The notes: a model not told the origin generated them from the sequence alone. A stretch of 64,000 bases of DNA from CALMEC01 sp031366605 (GCA_031366605.1 JANLOO010000027.1:1-64000); one strand, 5' to 3'; positions 50,780 through 60,729 are shown, counted from the first letter of the stretch. Made by a program: numbers and translations.

Positions 50780-52998
50780 GCGATCAGCTTCCGCGCAGCG
50801 GCTTCGATCGTGTCTTCGTCCAGCAGCACATGGAGTGCGGCATCGCCTAGCGGGATAAACGTGTCCGCCGACGCGACCCGGGCGATGCACCCGCCAAAGC
50901 CGGCAGTGACGAGCCCGGTCACGATGCCCTCGCCGACGCCGCCACTCGCGCGGGTCTCGTCGACGACGAGCACCCGCCCGGTTGCGTCTGCGTGATGCAC
51001 GATTGCCGCGATGGGCAGTGGCGCGAGCCAGCGGATGTCGAGCACTCGGCAGCCGATGCCATCGGCGGCCAAGCGCTTCGCGACGCGGAGCGACATGTGA
51101 AGCCCGTTGGCCCACGACACCAGCAGCAGGTCGTCGCCGTCAACGTGCAGTCGGGGTTCGCCGATCGCCGCGTGCGTCTCGGGCCACTTCGCCGGTGTGG
51201 GGTAGGGATCGAGCCAACCGCCATCCCCGGCCTCGTGCAGGTCGGCCGTCGCGTAGAGCGCGATCGGCTCCAGGAACACGCACACCGTCCCATCGACCGC
51301 GGCTGCGGCCACGCAGGTTCGCAACATGGACGCGGCGTCGGCGGCCCGGGCGGGTGAGGCGACGACGATGCCAGGGATGTCACGCAGCACGGCCACGGCA
51401 TTGTCGTTGTGGAAATGCCCGCCGAAGCCTTTCTGGTAGCCGTATCCCTCGATGCGGATCACCATTCCGTTGCGGTACTGGCCCTGTGAGAAAAACGACA
51501 GGCTGGCCGCCTCGCCCCGCAACTGGTCTTCGGCGTTGTGCAGGTACGCCAGGTACTGGAGCTCGGGGATCGGAACCAGGCCGGAGATCCCTGCACCGAG
51601 TGCCAACCCGAGAATCGACTGCTCATCCAACAGCGTGTCGAACACGCGGGCGACGCCGGCCTTGCCGGCGAGACCACGCGTCACACCGTAGACGCCGCCT
51701 TTGACCGCCACGTCCTCGCCAAAGACCAACACGCGTGGTTCGACCAGCAGCTGATCCCCGAGCGTCCGGTTGATGGTCTGTGCAAGGGTGAGCGGGCCCT
51801 CGTGTTCGGGCAGCGTCCGACCGAACCATTCGGATCGTGTCTCGGCCGGAGCGCAACGCGACGCCGCGTGAGCGACGCGATCCGGGGTGCGCGGTGAGAG
51901 CGGAACCATCACGTTCGCGGTGCTTGCGAGCTGGGGCGTCCCAACCATCGCCAGAGCGAGGTCTCGCACCCGGGCGCGGATCTGCTCTGAGCGGGCGATG
52001 ATGTCGTCGGCCGTCGCCAGATCCGACTCGACGAGCAGACGGGCGGTTGCCAGGATGGGGTCGCGCGGGTAGTCCCGGCGGATCTCGTCCGGTGTGCGGT
52101 ACCCGGCCTCGACGTCGCTTCCTGCGTGGCCCAGAAACCGCACCGTCTTGAGATGGAGGAACGCAGGTCGGCGTTCGCTGCGGACCCACTCTGCAAGCTC
52201 GCAGGCGGTGTCGTACACCTGGGCGGGGTCCGTCCCGTTGGCACCGGCATACCGCAGTCCTGCCCGTTGCCCGTATGCGGCTTGGATCCAACCACCAGGT
52301 GTGCGGACGCTGATGCCGATGCCGTTGTCCTCACAGACCAGGAGCAGCGGCAGCGGCAGACGGCTATGCGCGCAGTGGCAGGCGGTGTTGATCGCGCCGA
52401 CCGCGGTCGAGTGGTTGGCCGACGCATCACCGAAACTGCAGATCGCCAGCGCGTCGAGCGGCCAATCGATGGGGGCAGGCAGCTTGGGGGCCCGGCCGAT
52501 CGTCAATGCGACCCCGACCGCGCGGGGCAGGTGACTTGCGATCGTCGATGTCTGCGGAATGACGGACAACTCGTGCCGGCCGAAAACCTTGTGTCTGCCG
52601 CCGGCGATCGGCTCGTCGACCGACGCGAACATCCCCTGCAGGATGTCGGTGACCGGGTCGATGCCGTCCACCTGTCGGGCCCGCGCGCAGTAGAACCCTC
52701 CTGAGCGATAATGCAGCAGTGCCGGGTCAGTCGGTCGCAACGCAGCGGCGACTACGGCGTTGCTCTCGTGCCCGGCCGAGCCGATTGTGTAGAAGCCGTG
52801 GCCGTGCGCCCGGAGCCAGCGGGCGGCCAGATCGACGTGACGGCTTTCGAGTTGTGCATCCAGCACCTCCAGTGCCGCGACGCCGGTCAGCCTCGACCCC
52901 GAAAGGCGTGCGCCCGGTCGATGAGGCGCGCCCGATGTGAGGGCGCCAACAGCCTCGGTCCAGGCCAGCTCCAGCGGGTCGCGCCGCTCGGAGTTCAC
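50776..52998 (-). CDS. 2-oxoacid dehydrogenase E1, alpha and beta subunits fused
   Basis: A 740-residue thiamine-diphosphate enzyme. Residues about 60-390 are the E1 alpha half: GHGFYTIGSAGHESN, HYRSGGF, and the TPP motif FGDASANHSTAVGAINTA (GDG-type with GDA) and CEDNGIGISV. Residues about 410-740 are the E1 beta half: LAQTINRTLGDQLL, FGEDVAVKGGVYGVT, DTLLDEQSILGLA, and VVDETRASGGVGEGI. In most bacteria these are separate proteins. No E2 or E3 is nearby. The GTG start at 52998 is tentative. It is upstream of PhzF and AKR genes on the same strand. Confidence 0.92.
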   Translation of the reverse strand: MNSERRDPLELAWTEAVGALTSGAPHRPGARLSGSRLTGVAALEVLDAQLESRHVDLAARWLRAHGHGFYTIGSAGHESNAVVAAALRPTDPALLHYRSGGFYCARARQVDGIDPVTDILQGMFASVDEPIAGGRHKVFGRHELSVIPQTSTIASHLPRAVGVALTIGRAPKLPAPIDWPLDALAICSFGDASANHSTAVGAINTACHCAHSRLPLPLLLVCEDNGIGISVRTPGGWIQAAYGQRAGLRYAGANGTDPAQVYDTACELAEWVRSERRPAFLHLKTVRFLGHAGSDVEAGYRTPDEIRRDYPRDPILATARLLVESDLATADDIIARSEQIRARVRDLALAMVGTPQLASTANVMVPLSPRTPDRVAHAASRCAPAETRSEWFGRTLPEHEGPLTLAQTINRTLGDQLLVEPRVLVFGEDVAVKGGVYGVTRGLAGKAGVARVFDTLLDEQSILGLALGAGISGLVPIPELQYLAYLHNAEDQLRGEAASLSFFSQGQYRNGMVIRIEGYGYQKGFGGHFHNDNAVAVLRDIPGIVVASPARAADAASMLRTCVAAAAVDGTVCVFLEPIALYATADLHEAGDGGWLDPYPTPAKWPETHAAIGEPRLHVDGDDLLLVSWANGLHMSLRVAKRLAADGIGCRVLDIRWLAPLPIAAIVHHADATGRVLVVDETRASGGVGEGIVTGLVTAGFGGCIARVASADTFIPLGDAALHVLLDEDTIEAAARKLIA

Positions 52999-53331
52999 CG
53001 ACGCCTACCGATTGGACGTACCAATGCGATCACGTGTCCAGTCTGGCAGGAGGTAGCCCCGGCCGTTCCCACATCTCCGTTGCGCGGCGGCTGGACTGTG
53101 TTGTTGCGCAGCCGCCTCGGTCACGGCAACGACGTCGTGCCTGGGGGATGTGCTTCGGTAGGATCAGATCGAGCACGGGGCGCCCGTGAGTTTGCGTCCC
53201 GACATGCGCCACGTGGCGATCGCGCCTTCGGGTGCCCGACCTGGCTTTTCGCGTTTGCGCGTCGTCCGACGCGCGCCGGTCGACAACCTCGCGGTGAGCA
53301 CGCCGTCGGCGCTGCTGCCAATGAGCCGGGG
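52999..53331. other. Gene-free stretch
   Basis: No supported gene, terminator or RNA in this 333-bp region between the start of the E1 gene and the end of the isocitrate dehydrogenase gene. Confidence 0.4.
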
Positions 53332-54435
53332 CTACCAGGCCTCGTCCGAGCTGCGGCGGCGCATGCCGCTCTCGCCGAGGGACTCCCATACGTCGAGCTT
53401 GGTCGTGACGCCGTGGATGACGGCGTTGGTGAACTCGTCGGTATGCGCATGGCCACCAAGGTCCATGGTGCGGACGTCATCGCCGACGGTCTCGAGCGCG
53501 GCCTCGTAGATTGCGCGCGAGGCCAGGTCCTCGTCCATGTACGACAGCACTGCCGCGCCGGCCAGGATCATTGCGAGCGGGTTCGCAACGTTCTTGCCCT
53601 TGAGCGCGGGTGCGGTGCCATGCGGAGCCTCGGCCATCACAACGGTCGGGTGGTAGTCGTCGTCGACGGCGAACAGCAATGACTCGGCACCGGCGATCGA
53701 TCCGAACAACTGCAGCACCATGTCCGACAACAGGTCGCCGTCACGGTTGAGCGCGGGCACGACGAGCGCTTCGCCGGTGTGCGAGATCAGCATCGCATAG
53801 GTCGCGTCGATCAGCATCGGGTGGTAGCGCACGTCCGGATGGCGGGCCGCGGCGGCGTCGAGTTCCTCTTTGAGCATGCCCTCGTACACCGGCGACACCG
53901 TCCACTTGGGTCCGCCGCTGACGGTCGCCCCCATGCGAATGGCTTGGAGGAACGCAACCTCGGCCACTTGGCGGCACACTCTGCGGCTGATGTGTTCGGT
54001 GCGCCAAGCGGTCTCGTCGTCACCCTCGCCCTCGCGGTGTTCTTTGGCGCCGTAGGCATCATCGACCGCCATGCGGACGATCGAGATCGGCGCGTGGATC
54101 CCGCCGATGGGCCGGACGCCCGAGAGCCTGCGCCCGGTGCGGATGATGACCTTGCCATCGACCTCCTCGCGCAGAATCGCGTTGGGGCTGCCGACGTCAC
54201 CAGACGTCTCGGGCGTGATCGTCGCGGCCTTCAGGCCGAAACCGTGCTTGCACATGGCCCGGGCCGCTTGGTGGACGACCTCGTTGTCAGTCGCGCGACG
54301 ATGCTCGAGCGACAGGTCGTAGCGCTCAAACGTCAGGTCGACGCCGATCACCGAGGTATCCAGCACGCGCAAGGCCTCCTCGAGGAGTTCCTGCCCGGTC
54401 TCGTCGCCCTCCATGATCACGAGTGTTTTCGCCAT
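53332..54435 (-). CDS. Isocitrate/isopropylmalate dehydrogenase family protein
   Basis: A 367-residue beta-decarboxylating dehydrogenase. LVIMEGDETGQELLEEAL is the IDH-type opening, LKAATITPETSGDVGSPNAI and REEVDGKVIIRTGRRLSGVRP are the substrate-loop area, and VVMAEAPHGTAPALKGKNVANPLAM is the hallmark. The ITPE and MEGDE patterns favour NADP-isocitrate dehydrogenase of the eukaryote-like type II group over isopropylmalate dehydrogenase. ATG 54435 is preferred over the two ATG codons just upstream. Lone gene. Confidence 0.9.
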   Translation of the reverse strand: MAKTLVIMEGDETGQELLEEALRVLDTSVIGVDLTFERYDLSLEHRRATDNEVVHQAARAMCKHGFGLKAATITPETSGDVGSPNAILREEVDGKVIIRTGRRLSGVRPIGGIHAPISIVRMAVDDAYGAKEHREGEGDDETAWRTEHISRRVCRQVAEVAFLQAIRMGATVSGGPKWTVSPVYEGMLKEELDAAAARHPDVRYHPMLIDATYAMLISHTGEALVVPALNRDGDLLSDMVLQLFGSIAGAESLLFAVDDDYHPTVVMAEAPHGTAPALKGKNVANPLAMILAGAAVLSYMDEDLASRAIYEAALETVGDDVRTMDLGGHAHTDEFTNAVIHGVTTKLDVWESLGESGMRRRSSDEAW

Positions 54436-54602
54436 CATCACAGCCTGTCACAGCGGTATGGGCCTCGGAGACAGTTGCTTGTGACCTGCTCTGCCAGGTT
54501 TTGCCCTTTGGTCCGCTCACGAGAAATTGGATGTCGTTGCGGCCGCGTGCGCGAATCTCGATGCTGGTGGGACTCATGGTCCGCGTCGGACTGGCAGGGC
54601 GT

Positions 54603-55328
54603 TCAGATGAGGATCTCAAGCGTGCGTTCGTCTGCGCGACGCACCGTCAGGCCCGCAGACCCCGCGGCCGCGATCAGGGCGTTGAGCGTCTTGGGCTCAC
54701 GTGGTGCGGTCAAAAAAGCTCGGACGAGTTGACCCTTGGCCGCCTTGTTATGGTGGCTGACGGTGCGCCCGTCTGCGGCGACAACGCGGACCGAGATCGC
54801 CCCGGCGAGCGGCGCGAGTGTCGCGTATGCGCCGGAGCGCAGGTCGATCACGGGTCCGTCGCCGGCCGCCAACGCCTGTTGGAGCGATGGTCGCCAGACC
54901 GTCGTGAGCGTTCCGAGCCCAGGCAGCGTGGTTGCCGCCGAGATGCGATACGCGGGGATCGGGTCATCGGGCCGCAATGCGCCGAACAAGGCCGAGCACA
55001 GCACGATCGTCCGGGCAGCACGCCGGCGCGCCGCCGAGGAGAGGCTGGGTGCGTCGAGCGCGTCGTACAGCACGCCCGTGTACCGCGAGATGGCCGGCAT
55101 CGTCGGTGACGTCAACAGGGTCGCGTTGCGGGCGATCTCCGCGTCTTGGTGGACCGAGAGCCCCAGGGTGGTCCGGCTTCGGCGGGGATCTGTCGCGAGC
55201 TTGCCGAGCGCCCCCAGCAGCGTGGCACGCACGGGATCGAGTTGCGCAAAGCCGAGCTGACCCAGGTCGAGCGGTGGCTCATCACCACCGTGCGACTTGG
55301 TCTCGGATGGCGGGAGCAGGAGTCGCAT
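54603..55328 (-). CDS. yaaA: Peroxide stress protein YaaA (DUF328)
   Basis: A 241-residue YaaA/DUF328 protein with LLLPPSETKSHGGDEPP, SRYTGVLYDALD, LCSALFGALRPDDPIPAYRI, a WRPSLQQAL and VIDLRSGAYATLAPL, and the C-terminal SHHNKAAKGQLVRAFL. In E. coli YaaA limits intracellular iron and oxidative DNA damage; a DNA-binding fold is known. The ATG at 55328 sets a normal length. The FKBP gene lies divergently with a 40-bp gap. Confidence 0.93.
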   Translation of the reverse strand: MRLLLPPSETKSHGGDEPPLDLGQLGFAQLDPVRATLLGALGKLATDPRRSRTTLGLSVHQDAEIARNATLLTSPTMPAISRYTGVLYDALDAPSLSSAARRRAARTIVLCSALFGALRPDDPIPAYRISAATTLPGLGTLTTVWRPSLQQALAAGDGPVIDLRSGAYATLAPLAGAISVRVVAADGRTVSHHNKAAKGQLVRAFLTAPREPKTLNALIAAAGSAGLTVRRADERTLEILI

Positions 55329-55356
55329 CGGTGCGGCCGGGATCGTAGCGGTCCGG

Positions 55357-55362
55357 TACGTT
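55357..55362 (+). promoter_or_regulatory. -10 box of leaderless FKBP gene
   Basis: TACGTT ends 6 nt before the ATG at 55369, with no Shine-Dalgarno. Confidence 0.55.
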
Positions 55363-55368
55363 GTGGTG

Positions 55369-56298
55369 ATGGTCAAACCCTTTCGCAGTCTCCTCGTCAT
55401 CGCCGTCGCCGTCGCGGTTGCCGGTTGTGGTTCAAGCGGTTCGTCCAGCTCGACATCGGGGCTCCCCGCCGTCACCGGTGCGTTCGGCAAGGCCCCCAAG
55501 GTCACGCTGCCGGGTCCAGATCCGAGTGGCTACAGTGCGACCGTCGTGACTGCGGGCACGGGAGCCAAGGTCGTCAAGGGGGATCTGCTCGTCGCGCACT
55601 ATCTGGGCGAGACGTGGCGCGACGGCAAGGTATTTGACCAGTCATACGAGCGTGGTCAGCCCGCGCAGTTTGCGATTGGGGTCGGCAGAGTCATTCCAGG
55701 GTGGGACGAGAAGCTGGTCGGCCAGACCATCGGCAGCCGTGTGCTGCTGGTGCTCCCGCCAGACAAGGGCTACGGCACCGCGGGGAACGCCCAGGCCGGA
55801 ATCCAAGGGACCGACACCCTGGTGTTCGTGGTCGACATCGTCGGTGCGTTCGGCGCGAACTCCAGCGCCGACGGGGCACCCGTGCCGCCCGTCGTTGGCC
55901 TTCCGACGGTTACCGCCAAACCTGGCAAGAAGCCGGTGATCGTGATTCCCAAGGGCGGAGCGCCCTCGGCCAAGCTGGTCGCGCAACCGCTGCTCAAAGG
56001 CACGGGCGCGCCGGTCAAGAAGGGCCAGACGCTGGTCGCCCAATACGTGGGTGTCGTCTACGGCACGGGCAAGCAGTTCGACGCATCATGGGACCGCGGC
56101 GAGCCCGCGCAGTTCCCCATCGGCGTCGGCCAGGTCATCCCCGGTTGGGACAGGGCGTTGGTCGGCGCGGCGATCGGTTCCAGGATGCTGCTGGTCATCC
56201 CACCCGCAGATGGTTACGGCAAAGCAGGGAACGCGCAGGCCGGGATCAAGGGCACGGACACCCTTGTGTTCGTCGTCGACATCTTGGGTGCCGTCTGA
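55369..56298 (+). CDS. Lipoprotein with two FKBP-type peptidyl-prolyl isomerase domains
   Basis: A 309-residue exported protein. A lipobox VAGC with Cys20 follows the signal peptide (SLLVIAVAVAVAGC), so it should be a membrane-anchored lipoprotein. Two FKBP domains follow: the first has VVKGDLLVAHYLGETWRDGK, FAIGVGRVIPGWDEKL and VLPPDKGYG; the second has LVAQYVGVVYGTGKQFDA, FPIGVGQVIPGWDRAL and VIPPADGYG. GNAQAGI.GTDTLVFVVDI ends both. It probably helps fold exported proteins. ATG 55369 is set by the -10 box and signal length. Confidence 0.93.
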   Translation: MVKPFRSLLVIAVAVAVAGCGSSGSSSSTSGLPAVTGAFGKAPKVTLPGPDPSGYSATVVTAGTGAKVVKGDLLVAHYLGETWRDGKVFDQSYERGQPAQFAIGVGRVIPGWDEKLVGQTIGSRVLLVLPPDKGYGTAGNAQAGIQGTDTLVFVVDIVGAFGANSSADGAPVPPVVGLPTVTAKPGKKPVIVIPKGGAPSAKLVAQPLLKGTGAPVKKGQTLVAQYVGVVYGTGKQFDASWDRGEPAQFPIGVGQVIPGWDRALVGAAIGSRMLLVIPPADGYGKAGNAQAGIKGTDTLVFVVDILGAV

Positions 56299-56382
56299 CG
56301 CCGTTGGGCTGTGGTCGCCGGGTGATCCGACCCGCGTCCTCATTCGAACGCCTCTGCATCACCCCAAGTGGAGGCCTCCCTG

Positions 56383-57297
56383 ATGTTTCGTCTGACCGTT
56401 GCCCTCGCCGCTGCACTTGCGCTTCCCGCCGTCGCCGCGGCCGATGTTCGGATCGCCGTGCCACCGTCGCTTCTGGGCGGCAGCGTGGCGCCGGCCAACC
56501 CCCTCCCGCCACCGGGCCCAGGCGACCCGGTCAACCTCGACGATGCCGATGCCGGCGAGGTCGACCTGACCGATCCCAACTTCTGGAGCCTGGTGTGGCC
56601 GAGCGCGGCCGCGGCACTGGCGGCGCCCGACGACATCGTGTTTGACTGCGACGAAGACCTGAACCCAGGCTCGTGCGGGCTCTGGGGTGGCGCGGCAGCG
56701 GGAACCGGCGCATCCGCCGCGTCAATCGATGCCGCGGTCGCCGCATCTCCACCCGAGAGCACGGTTGCCGCGTCACGCACCCTGCGCCCCGCAGTCGGAA
56801 CGTGGATGGCGAGTCAGACGCCCAGGCTGCGTTGGAGGCCGGCAACGGGTGCGACGCACTACAACGTCCAGATCTACCTGGGCCGCCGTCGCGTCGCGAC
56901 CGCATGGACGACGCGTCCCCAGCTCGCGATCCCGCCCCGGGTCATCGACCAGGGCCGCTACTACATGTGGTCGGTGTGGCCGGCGTTCGGGCCGCGCACA
57001 AAGCCGGTGTTCGGTGAGCCGCTCGGCCGTTCGGTGTTCGGCGTCATCCTGCGTCCGCGTATCGTGTTCCGCTCGACGTCAACGGGCGTGCAGGGTGAGG
57101 TCCGTCCGCGCATTCCCGGCGGCCTGCTCGAGCTCAGCGGCCCTGGGGCCCTCGTCTCGCGAATCCCGAAGCGCATCCACATCGGTTCGAACAGCCGCTT
57201 CAGCCTCCACGTGCCGCGTCGCGATGCCGAGCACCTGAAGGCTCGTCTCCTGAACTCGGGGCCACGACCTCCCAAGGGGCTGCGACCACCCGCGTAG
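56383..57297 (+). CDS. Secreted hypothetical protein with Ig-like domain
   Basis: A 304-residue exported protein. The signal peptide (MFRLTVALAAALALPAVAAA) follows GGAGG 7 nt before ATG 56383. A proline-rich linker comes next, then one disulfide-type pair (DCDEDLNPGSC), and a fibronectin-like domain with TPRLRWRPATGATHYNVQIYLG, cut here to its strands, and YYMWSVWPAFG. Its C-terminal half is basic. Function unknown. It lies 84 bp after the FKBP gene on the same strand and may be its client or partner. Confidence 0.8.
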   Translation: MFRLTVALAAALALPAVAAADVRIAVPPSLLGGSVAPANPLPPPGPGDPVNLDDADAGEVDLTDPNFWSLVWPSAAAALAAPDDIVFDCDEDLNPGSCGLWGGAAAGTGASAASIDAAVAASPPESTVAASRTLRPAVGTWMASQTPRLRWRPATGATHYNVQIYLGRRRVATAWTTRPQLAIPPRVIDQGRYYMWSVWPAFGPRTKPVFGEPLGRSVFGVILRPRIVFRSTSTGVQGEVRPRIPGGLLELSGPGALVSRIPKRIHIGSNSRFSLHVPRRDAEHLKARLLNSGPRPPKGLRPPA

Positions 57298-57322
57298 GCA
57301 GGTGTGCGTCAGGCGGTGAACG

Positions 57323-57356
57323 TCGCCCAGGCAGCGCGCGCACGCTGCTTGGGCGA
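57323..57356. terminator. Bidirectional hairpin between convergent genes
   Basis: A 14-bp stem with one mismatch (TCGCCCAGGCAGCG, 57323-57336, with 57343-57356) and a 6-nt loop between the secreted protein and desaturase genes. Confidence 0.82.
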
Positions 57357-57361
57357 GACCA

Positions 57362-58474
57362 CTAGGACGACTGCGGCAGTGCGGAGAGCGGCTCCTTGAC
57401 GAGCGTCTGGCGACCCATCCGTCGCAGCCAACGGACGTGGGAGTTGAGCGCACCGGCCAGTGTGCGATGCACCTGGTAGCGGACACCGTGACGCTCGCAG
57501 GCCTCTTGCACGATCGGCGCCAGCTTGGGGTAATGGGTGTGGCAGACCTTGGTGAACAGGTGATGTTCGATCTGGAAGTTCAGGCCACCCATGTACCACG
57601 CGAGCAAGCGACTGCGCGGGGCGAAGTCGACGGTGGTCTCGACCTGGTGGCGCGCCCATTCGACGCGACCGGCCTGGGCCATCTCGGCGATGGTCGAGAA
57701 CTCAGCCTCTTCGACGCAGTGCGCGAGTTGGAAGGTCAACGCGATCGTGAACGCCAGGATGAACGACGTCACGAAGAACGCGAGTACGACCTGCCAGACG
57801 GGGTGGAAGAACAATGGGATCGCGATGGTCCACCCCAAAAAGAGTGCCTTGCCCGCCCAGAATCCCACCAGTTCCTTGCCACGAGGCCATGGGAGCGGAG
57901 TCTCCTCGATGCGTCCGATCTGCAGCTGCATCAAGTCGCCGATGATCTGCCATTTGATCGCGAAGAATCCGTAGAGCGGCCAGGCGTAGAAATGTTGGAA
58001 ACGGTGGAACCAGCGGCGTTTCTGATCGGGGGCGAGCCGCAGGAACGGCAGCTGCTCGATATCTGAGTCGGCGCCCGCAATGTTGGTGAACGTGTGATGG
58101 ACCACGTTGTGCTTGATCCGCCACACGTAGGAACTGGCACCGATGAGGTCCAGCGACCACCGCATCCACCGGTTGAGCCAGCGAACGTTGGAATAGGACC
58201 CGTGGTTGGCGTCGTGGGTCACGTTGAACCCGATGCCGGCGACCGCAAGGCCCAGGGAAAGCGCAAAGATGCCGGCCTGCCACCACGTCGCGGCGAAGAA
58301 CACCAGGAGCGTCCATGAGACAGCGGCCCAGGCCAGGATCACGCCGGTCTTGATGTAGAGCTGGCGCCGGGCGCTGCGCTCACGGCGGGGGTCGGAGACG
58401 TGCTCCTTGACCAGCGCCTTCAGCTCGATGTAGAACGAGCCACCACCATTGAAACCGATTGTGTCGGTGCTCAT
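57362..58474 (-). CDS. Fatty acid desaturase (acyl-lipid, three His boxes)
   Basis: A 370-residue membrane-bound diiron desaturase. The histidine boxes are HDANHG (from His87), KHNVVHHTFTN (about residues 121-131) and NFQIEHHLF (about 303-311). The QIEHH form, with Gln at the first position, is that of front-end (delta-6 type) desaturases. Hydrophobic segments lie on either side of each box. Lipid substrate and position are not determined. CGGAGG precedes ATG 58474. No electron-transfer gene adjoins it; the ferredoxin pair at 43794 is distant. Confidence 0.93.
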   Translation of the reverse strand: MSTDTIGFNGGGSFYIELKALVKEHVSDPRRERSARRQLYIKTGVILAWAAVSWTLLVFFAATWWQAGIFALSLGLAVAGIGFNVTHDANHGSYSNVRWLNRWMRWSLDLIGASSYVWRIKHNVVHHTFTNIAGADSDIEQLPFLRLAPDQKRRWFHRFQHFYAWPLYGFFAIKWQIIGDLMQLQIGRIEETPLPWPRGKELVGFWAGKALFLGWTIAIPLFFHPVWQVVLAFFVTSFILAFTIALTFQLAHCVEEAEFSTIAEMAQAGRVEWARHQVETTVDFAPRSRLLAWYMGGLNFQIEHHLFTKVCHTHYPKLAPIVQEACERHGVRYQVHRTLAGALNSHVRWLRRMGRQTLVKEPLSALPQSS

Positions 58475-58959
58475 GCGGGGCCCTCCGGAATGAGGTGCGC
58501 AACATCAACACGCACAGCCAACCGGGTTTTTCCTGCCGTCATATTGCCCAAGCTCGATCCGCCTTCGTGGGAGGCGCCGCCGGGAGAATGGGCAAGGCGA
58601 CTCTCTGTCCACTCGTCGCGAGCGCAAGTGGGCACGGCAACTCCGTGCGCCGACAAGCCTAGCGCAGCTTTGCGGATGTCAACAGGCGGTCCGGCCGGGC
58701 CCGGTCACGCACTTCGGCGCGAGGCCTTGGCGGCGTCACCACCGAGTGCCTGCCGCGTTCATCCGCGAGCAAAGCCTGACAGCCACCAGGACGGCTGGTC
58801 GCAACGTTTCGACGAGCTCGAAACCCATCTGACAGGCATGGCAGCGCCCCGTCGATTCGAGGCAGGCCCCGAGGCACCGCGTTCCGGGCCTTTCGGTCCC
58901 TCACACCTCGGCGACGGCGGGATCGTCCCCGACATTCGCGCTGTCTGACGCTCGACGCG
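58475..58959. other. Gene-free stretch
   Basis: A 485-bp region upstream of the desaturase gene and downstream of the DUF4239 gene. No coding frame, RNA gene or strong hairpin is supported. Confidence 0.45.
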
Positions 58960-59785
58960 TCAGGTTGTGCGGCCCATCACATCGCATGGGATCTGCAGCG
59001 CCGCCAATGACGGTGCCCGTGTCTGTTCGATGAGCTTGAGCGTGCGCTCCATCTCCGTGGGTCGAATGCTTCCGCTTCGATCGTCGTAGGGCGTATCGAG
59101 GAACCCGACGATCAACAAGCCTGAAACAACAATGGCGGTCACTGCCCCGGTCATCATGGCTTGGACGGCGAAGTGCTCTCGCGGATCGGCGAACATCAGC
59201 ATGTAGCCGACCACCAGCCCGGCGCCGAGGCCGAGTACCAGCCACAGCAGCGGTGGCACGAACGGCTGGGCTTCGGCAAGCCGGCCGCGTCGCCCCTCCC
59301 GCCGTTCGGCATCCTGGTCGAACCAGTGTCCGTAGGCGATGGCCTCCCGTCCCGCCCGCGGCGACAGGGACGCGACGGTGGTTCCCATGGTGTCGATCCA
59401 GTCCTGCACCAGCCGGCTCTCGTTGCCGCCCCGCATGGTCTGCCACTCATCATGGACGACGGCGCGCCCGTAACAGACGAGTTGCCCGCGCAGTTGTGCG
59501 CCCGTCGGGTCTGACAGCAGCGCGGTCGTCCGGTAGAGCTGGGTGACGGCGACCGCCTCCTGCCCGGCGTTCTCTTTGGCGTTGCCGTAGCTCTGCAGTG
59601 CAAGCAGGATGACGAATGCGAGGAGCACGGCGAATGCGGTGCCGAGTACGCCGAACACTCCTGAGGCCCGGGCCGATCTCCACGAAGTAACCCCCGCTGG
59701 GGGCACGCAGCCGTACGAGGTACAACGCTCCGATCGCTGCGGTTGAGCCGGCGATGATGATGAGTATGGCCAGCCACAGGCTCAT
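58960..59785 (-). pseudogene. DUF4239 membrane protein gene split by a frameshift
   Basis: The N-terminal part (from ATG 59785) reads MSLWLAILIIIAGSTAAIGA, then about 60 bases later joins a different frame at 59660-59675. The second frame continues ASGVFGVLGTAFAVLLAFVI, with two later hydrophobic segments (FVPPLLWLVLGLGAGLVVGY), to 58960. Together they match DUF4239 (bestrophin-like): N-terminal helix, second helix, long loop with LYRTTALLSDPTGAQLR, two C-terminal helices. A single-base change restores one reading frame, so the gene is either recently inactivated, a sequencing error, or a recoding site. Confidence 0.75.
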
Positions 59786-60043
59786 TCCTCGGGGCCCCGT
59801 TCCGACGGGAGTATGACGTCATCGTATGCGCCCGCAGTCAGGCGGCGAAGGTCACCCACTTCTGTCCGGGCGCGAGGCACTCGAAGAGTCTGCCGCACCG
59901 CGGTCGGTCCCGCACGCACGCCGAGCGATGTGCCCTGGTGGTCGCTGCCGCCCGCTGCGCCAACCGGATGTTGCGCGGGTACACGCCAGGTGGTTGGATC
60001 ATCACTGCAACCCGGGCTCACACACCATTCAAAGGGGCTTGCC

Positions 60044-60433
60044 ATGCTCACAGACGCTGCGGTGACCACAATCCTCCCCATCGTCGACGCTGAACGCGCC
60101 CGGGGTTTCTATCGAGACGCGCTCGGGTTGTCGTACCTCGGTGCGAACGCCGAGGGTCAGGAGCTCTTCCGACTCGGCCAGGGAGGGGTGCTTGCGCTCA
60201 TGCCGAAACCGGACGGCCAGCAGGCCGCGCACACGGCGATGAGTTTCGAGGTGGCCGACATCACCTCCCAGATCCGCGACCTGACAGCTCGTGGCGTCAC
60301 GTTCGCTGACTACGACCTGCCTGGCCTCACGACCGTCGACCACGTGTGCGTGCTTGGTTCCGAGAAGGCTGCATGGTTCACGGATACCGAAGGCAACATC
60401 TTGTGCCTGCACGAGGTCCTCGCCGCAGGCTGA
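60044..60433 (+). CDS. VOC (glyoxalase/bleomycin resistance) family protein
   Basis: A 129-residue VOC-fold protein (VTTILPIVDAERARGFYRDALGL, TDTEGNILCLHEV). It belongs to the group often called glyoxalase/bleomycin resistance/dioxygenase; substrate and metal use are unknown. ATG 60044 has AAAGGGG upstream. No neighbour explains it. Confidence 0.87.
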   Translation: MLTDAAVTTILPIVDAERARGFYRDALGLSYLGANAEGQELFRLGQGGVLALMPKPDGQQAAHTAMSFEVADITSQIRDLTARGVTFADYDLPGLTTVDHVCVLGSEKAAWFTDTEGNILCLHEVLAAG

Positions 60434-60729
60434 ATGGTCCTCCTCGTACGTACGGAGCGTGCTCGTTTTTGCGAGGAGGACCACACAGGTCGTCTCCAGG
60501 TGCGCACGGGTTCTGAAGACCCGGGAAACGACGAGATCGTGCACGAGTTTCTGGATCGGTTGACGCCGAGAGTGCGCGCGGAGTTCTCCGGACGTGGAGG
60601 TCAGTCTCCGGCGCTGTCGGGGTGTGGGACGGTCACCACATCCAACTCGTCGATCCCGGCGGCATCCGGTCGTCGGGCGCGAGTACCCTGAACGACGACC
60701 TGGTCCCAACGTCAACGAGGTCTGTGCCC

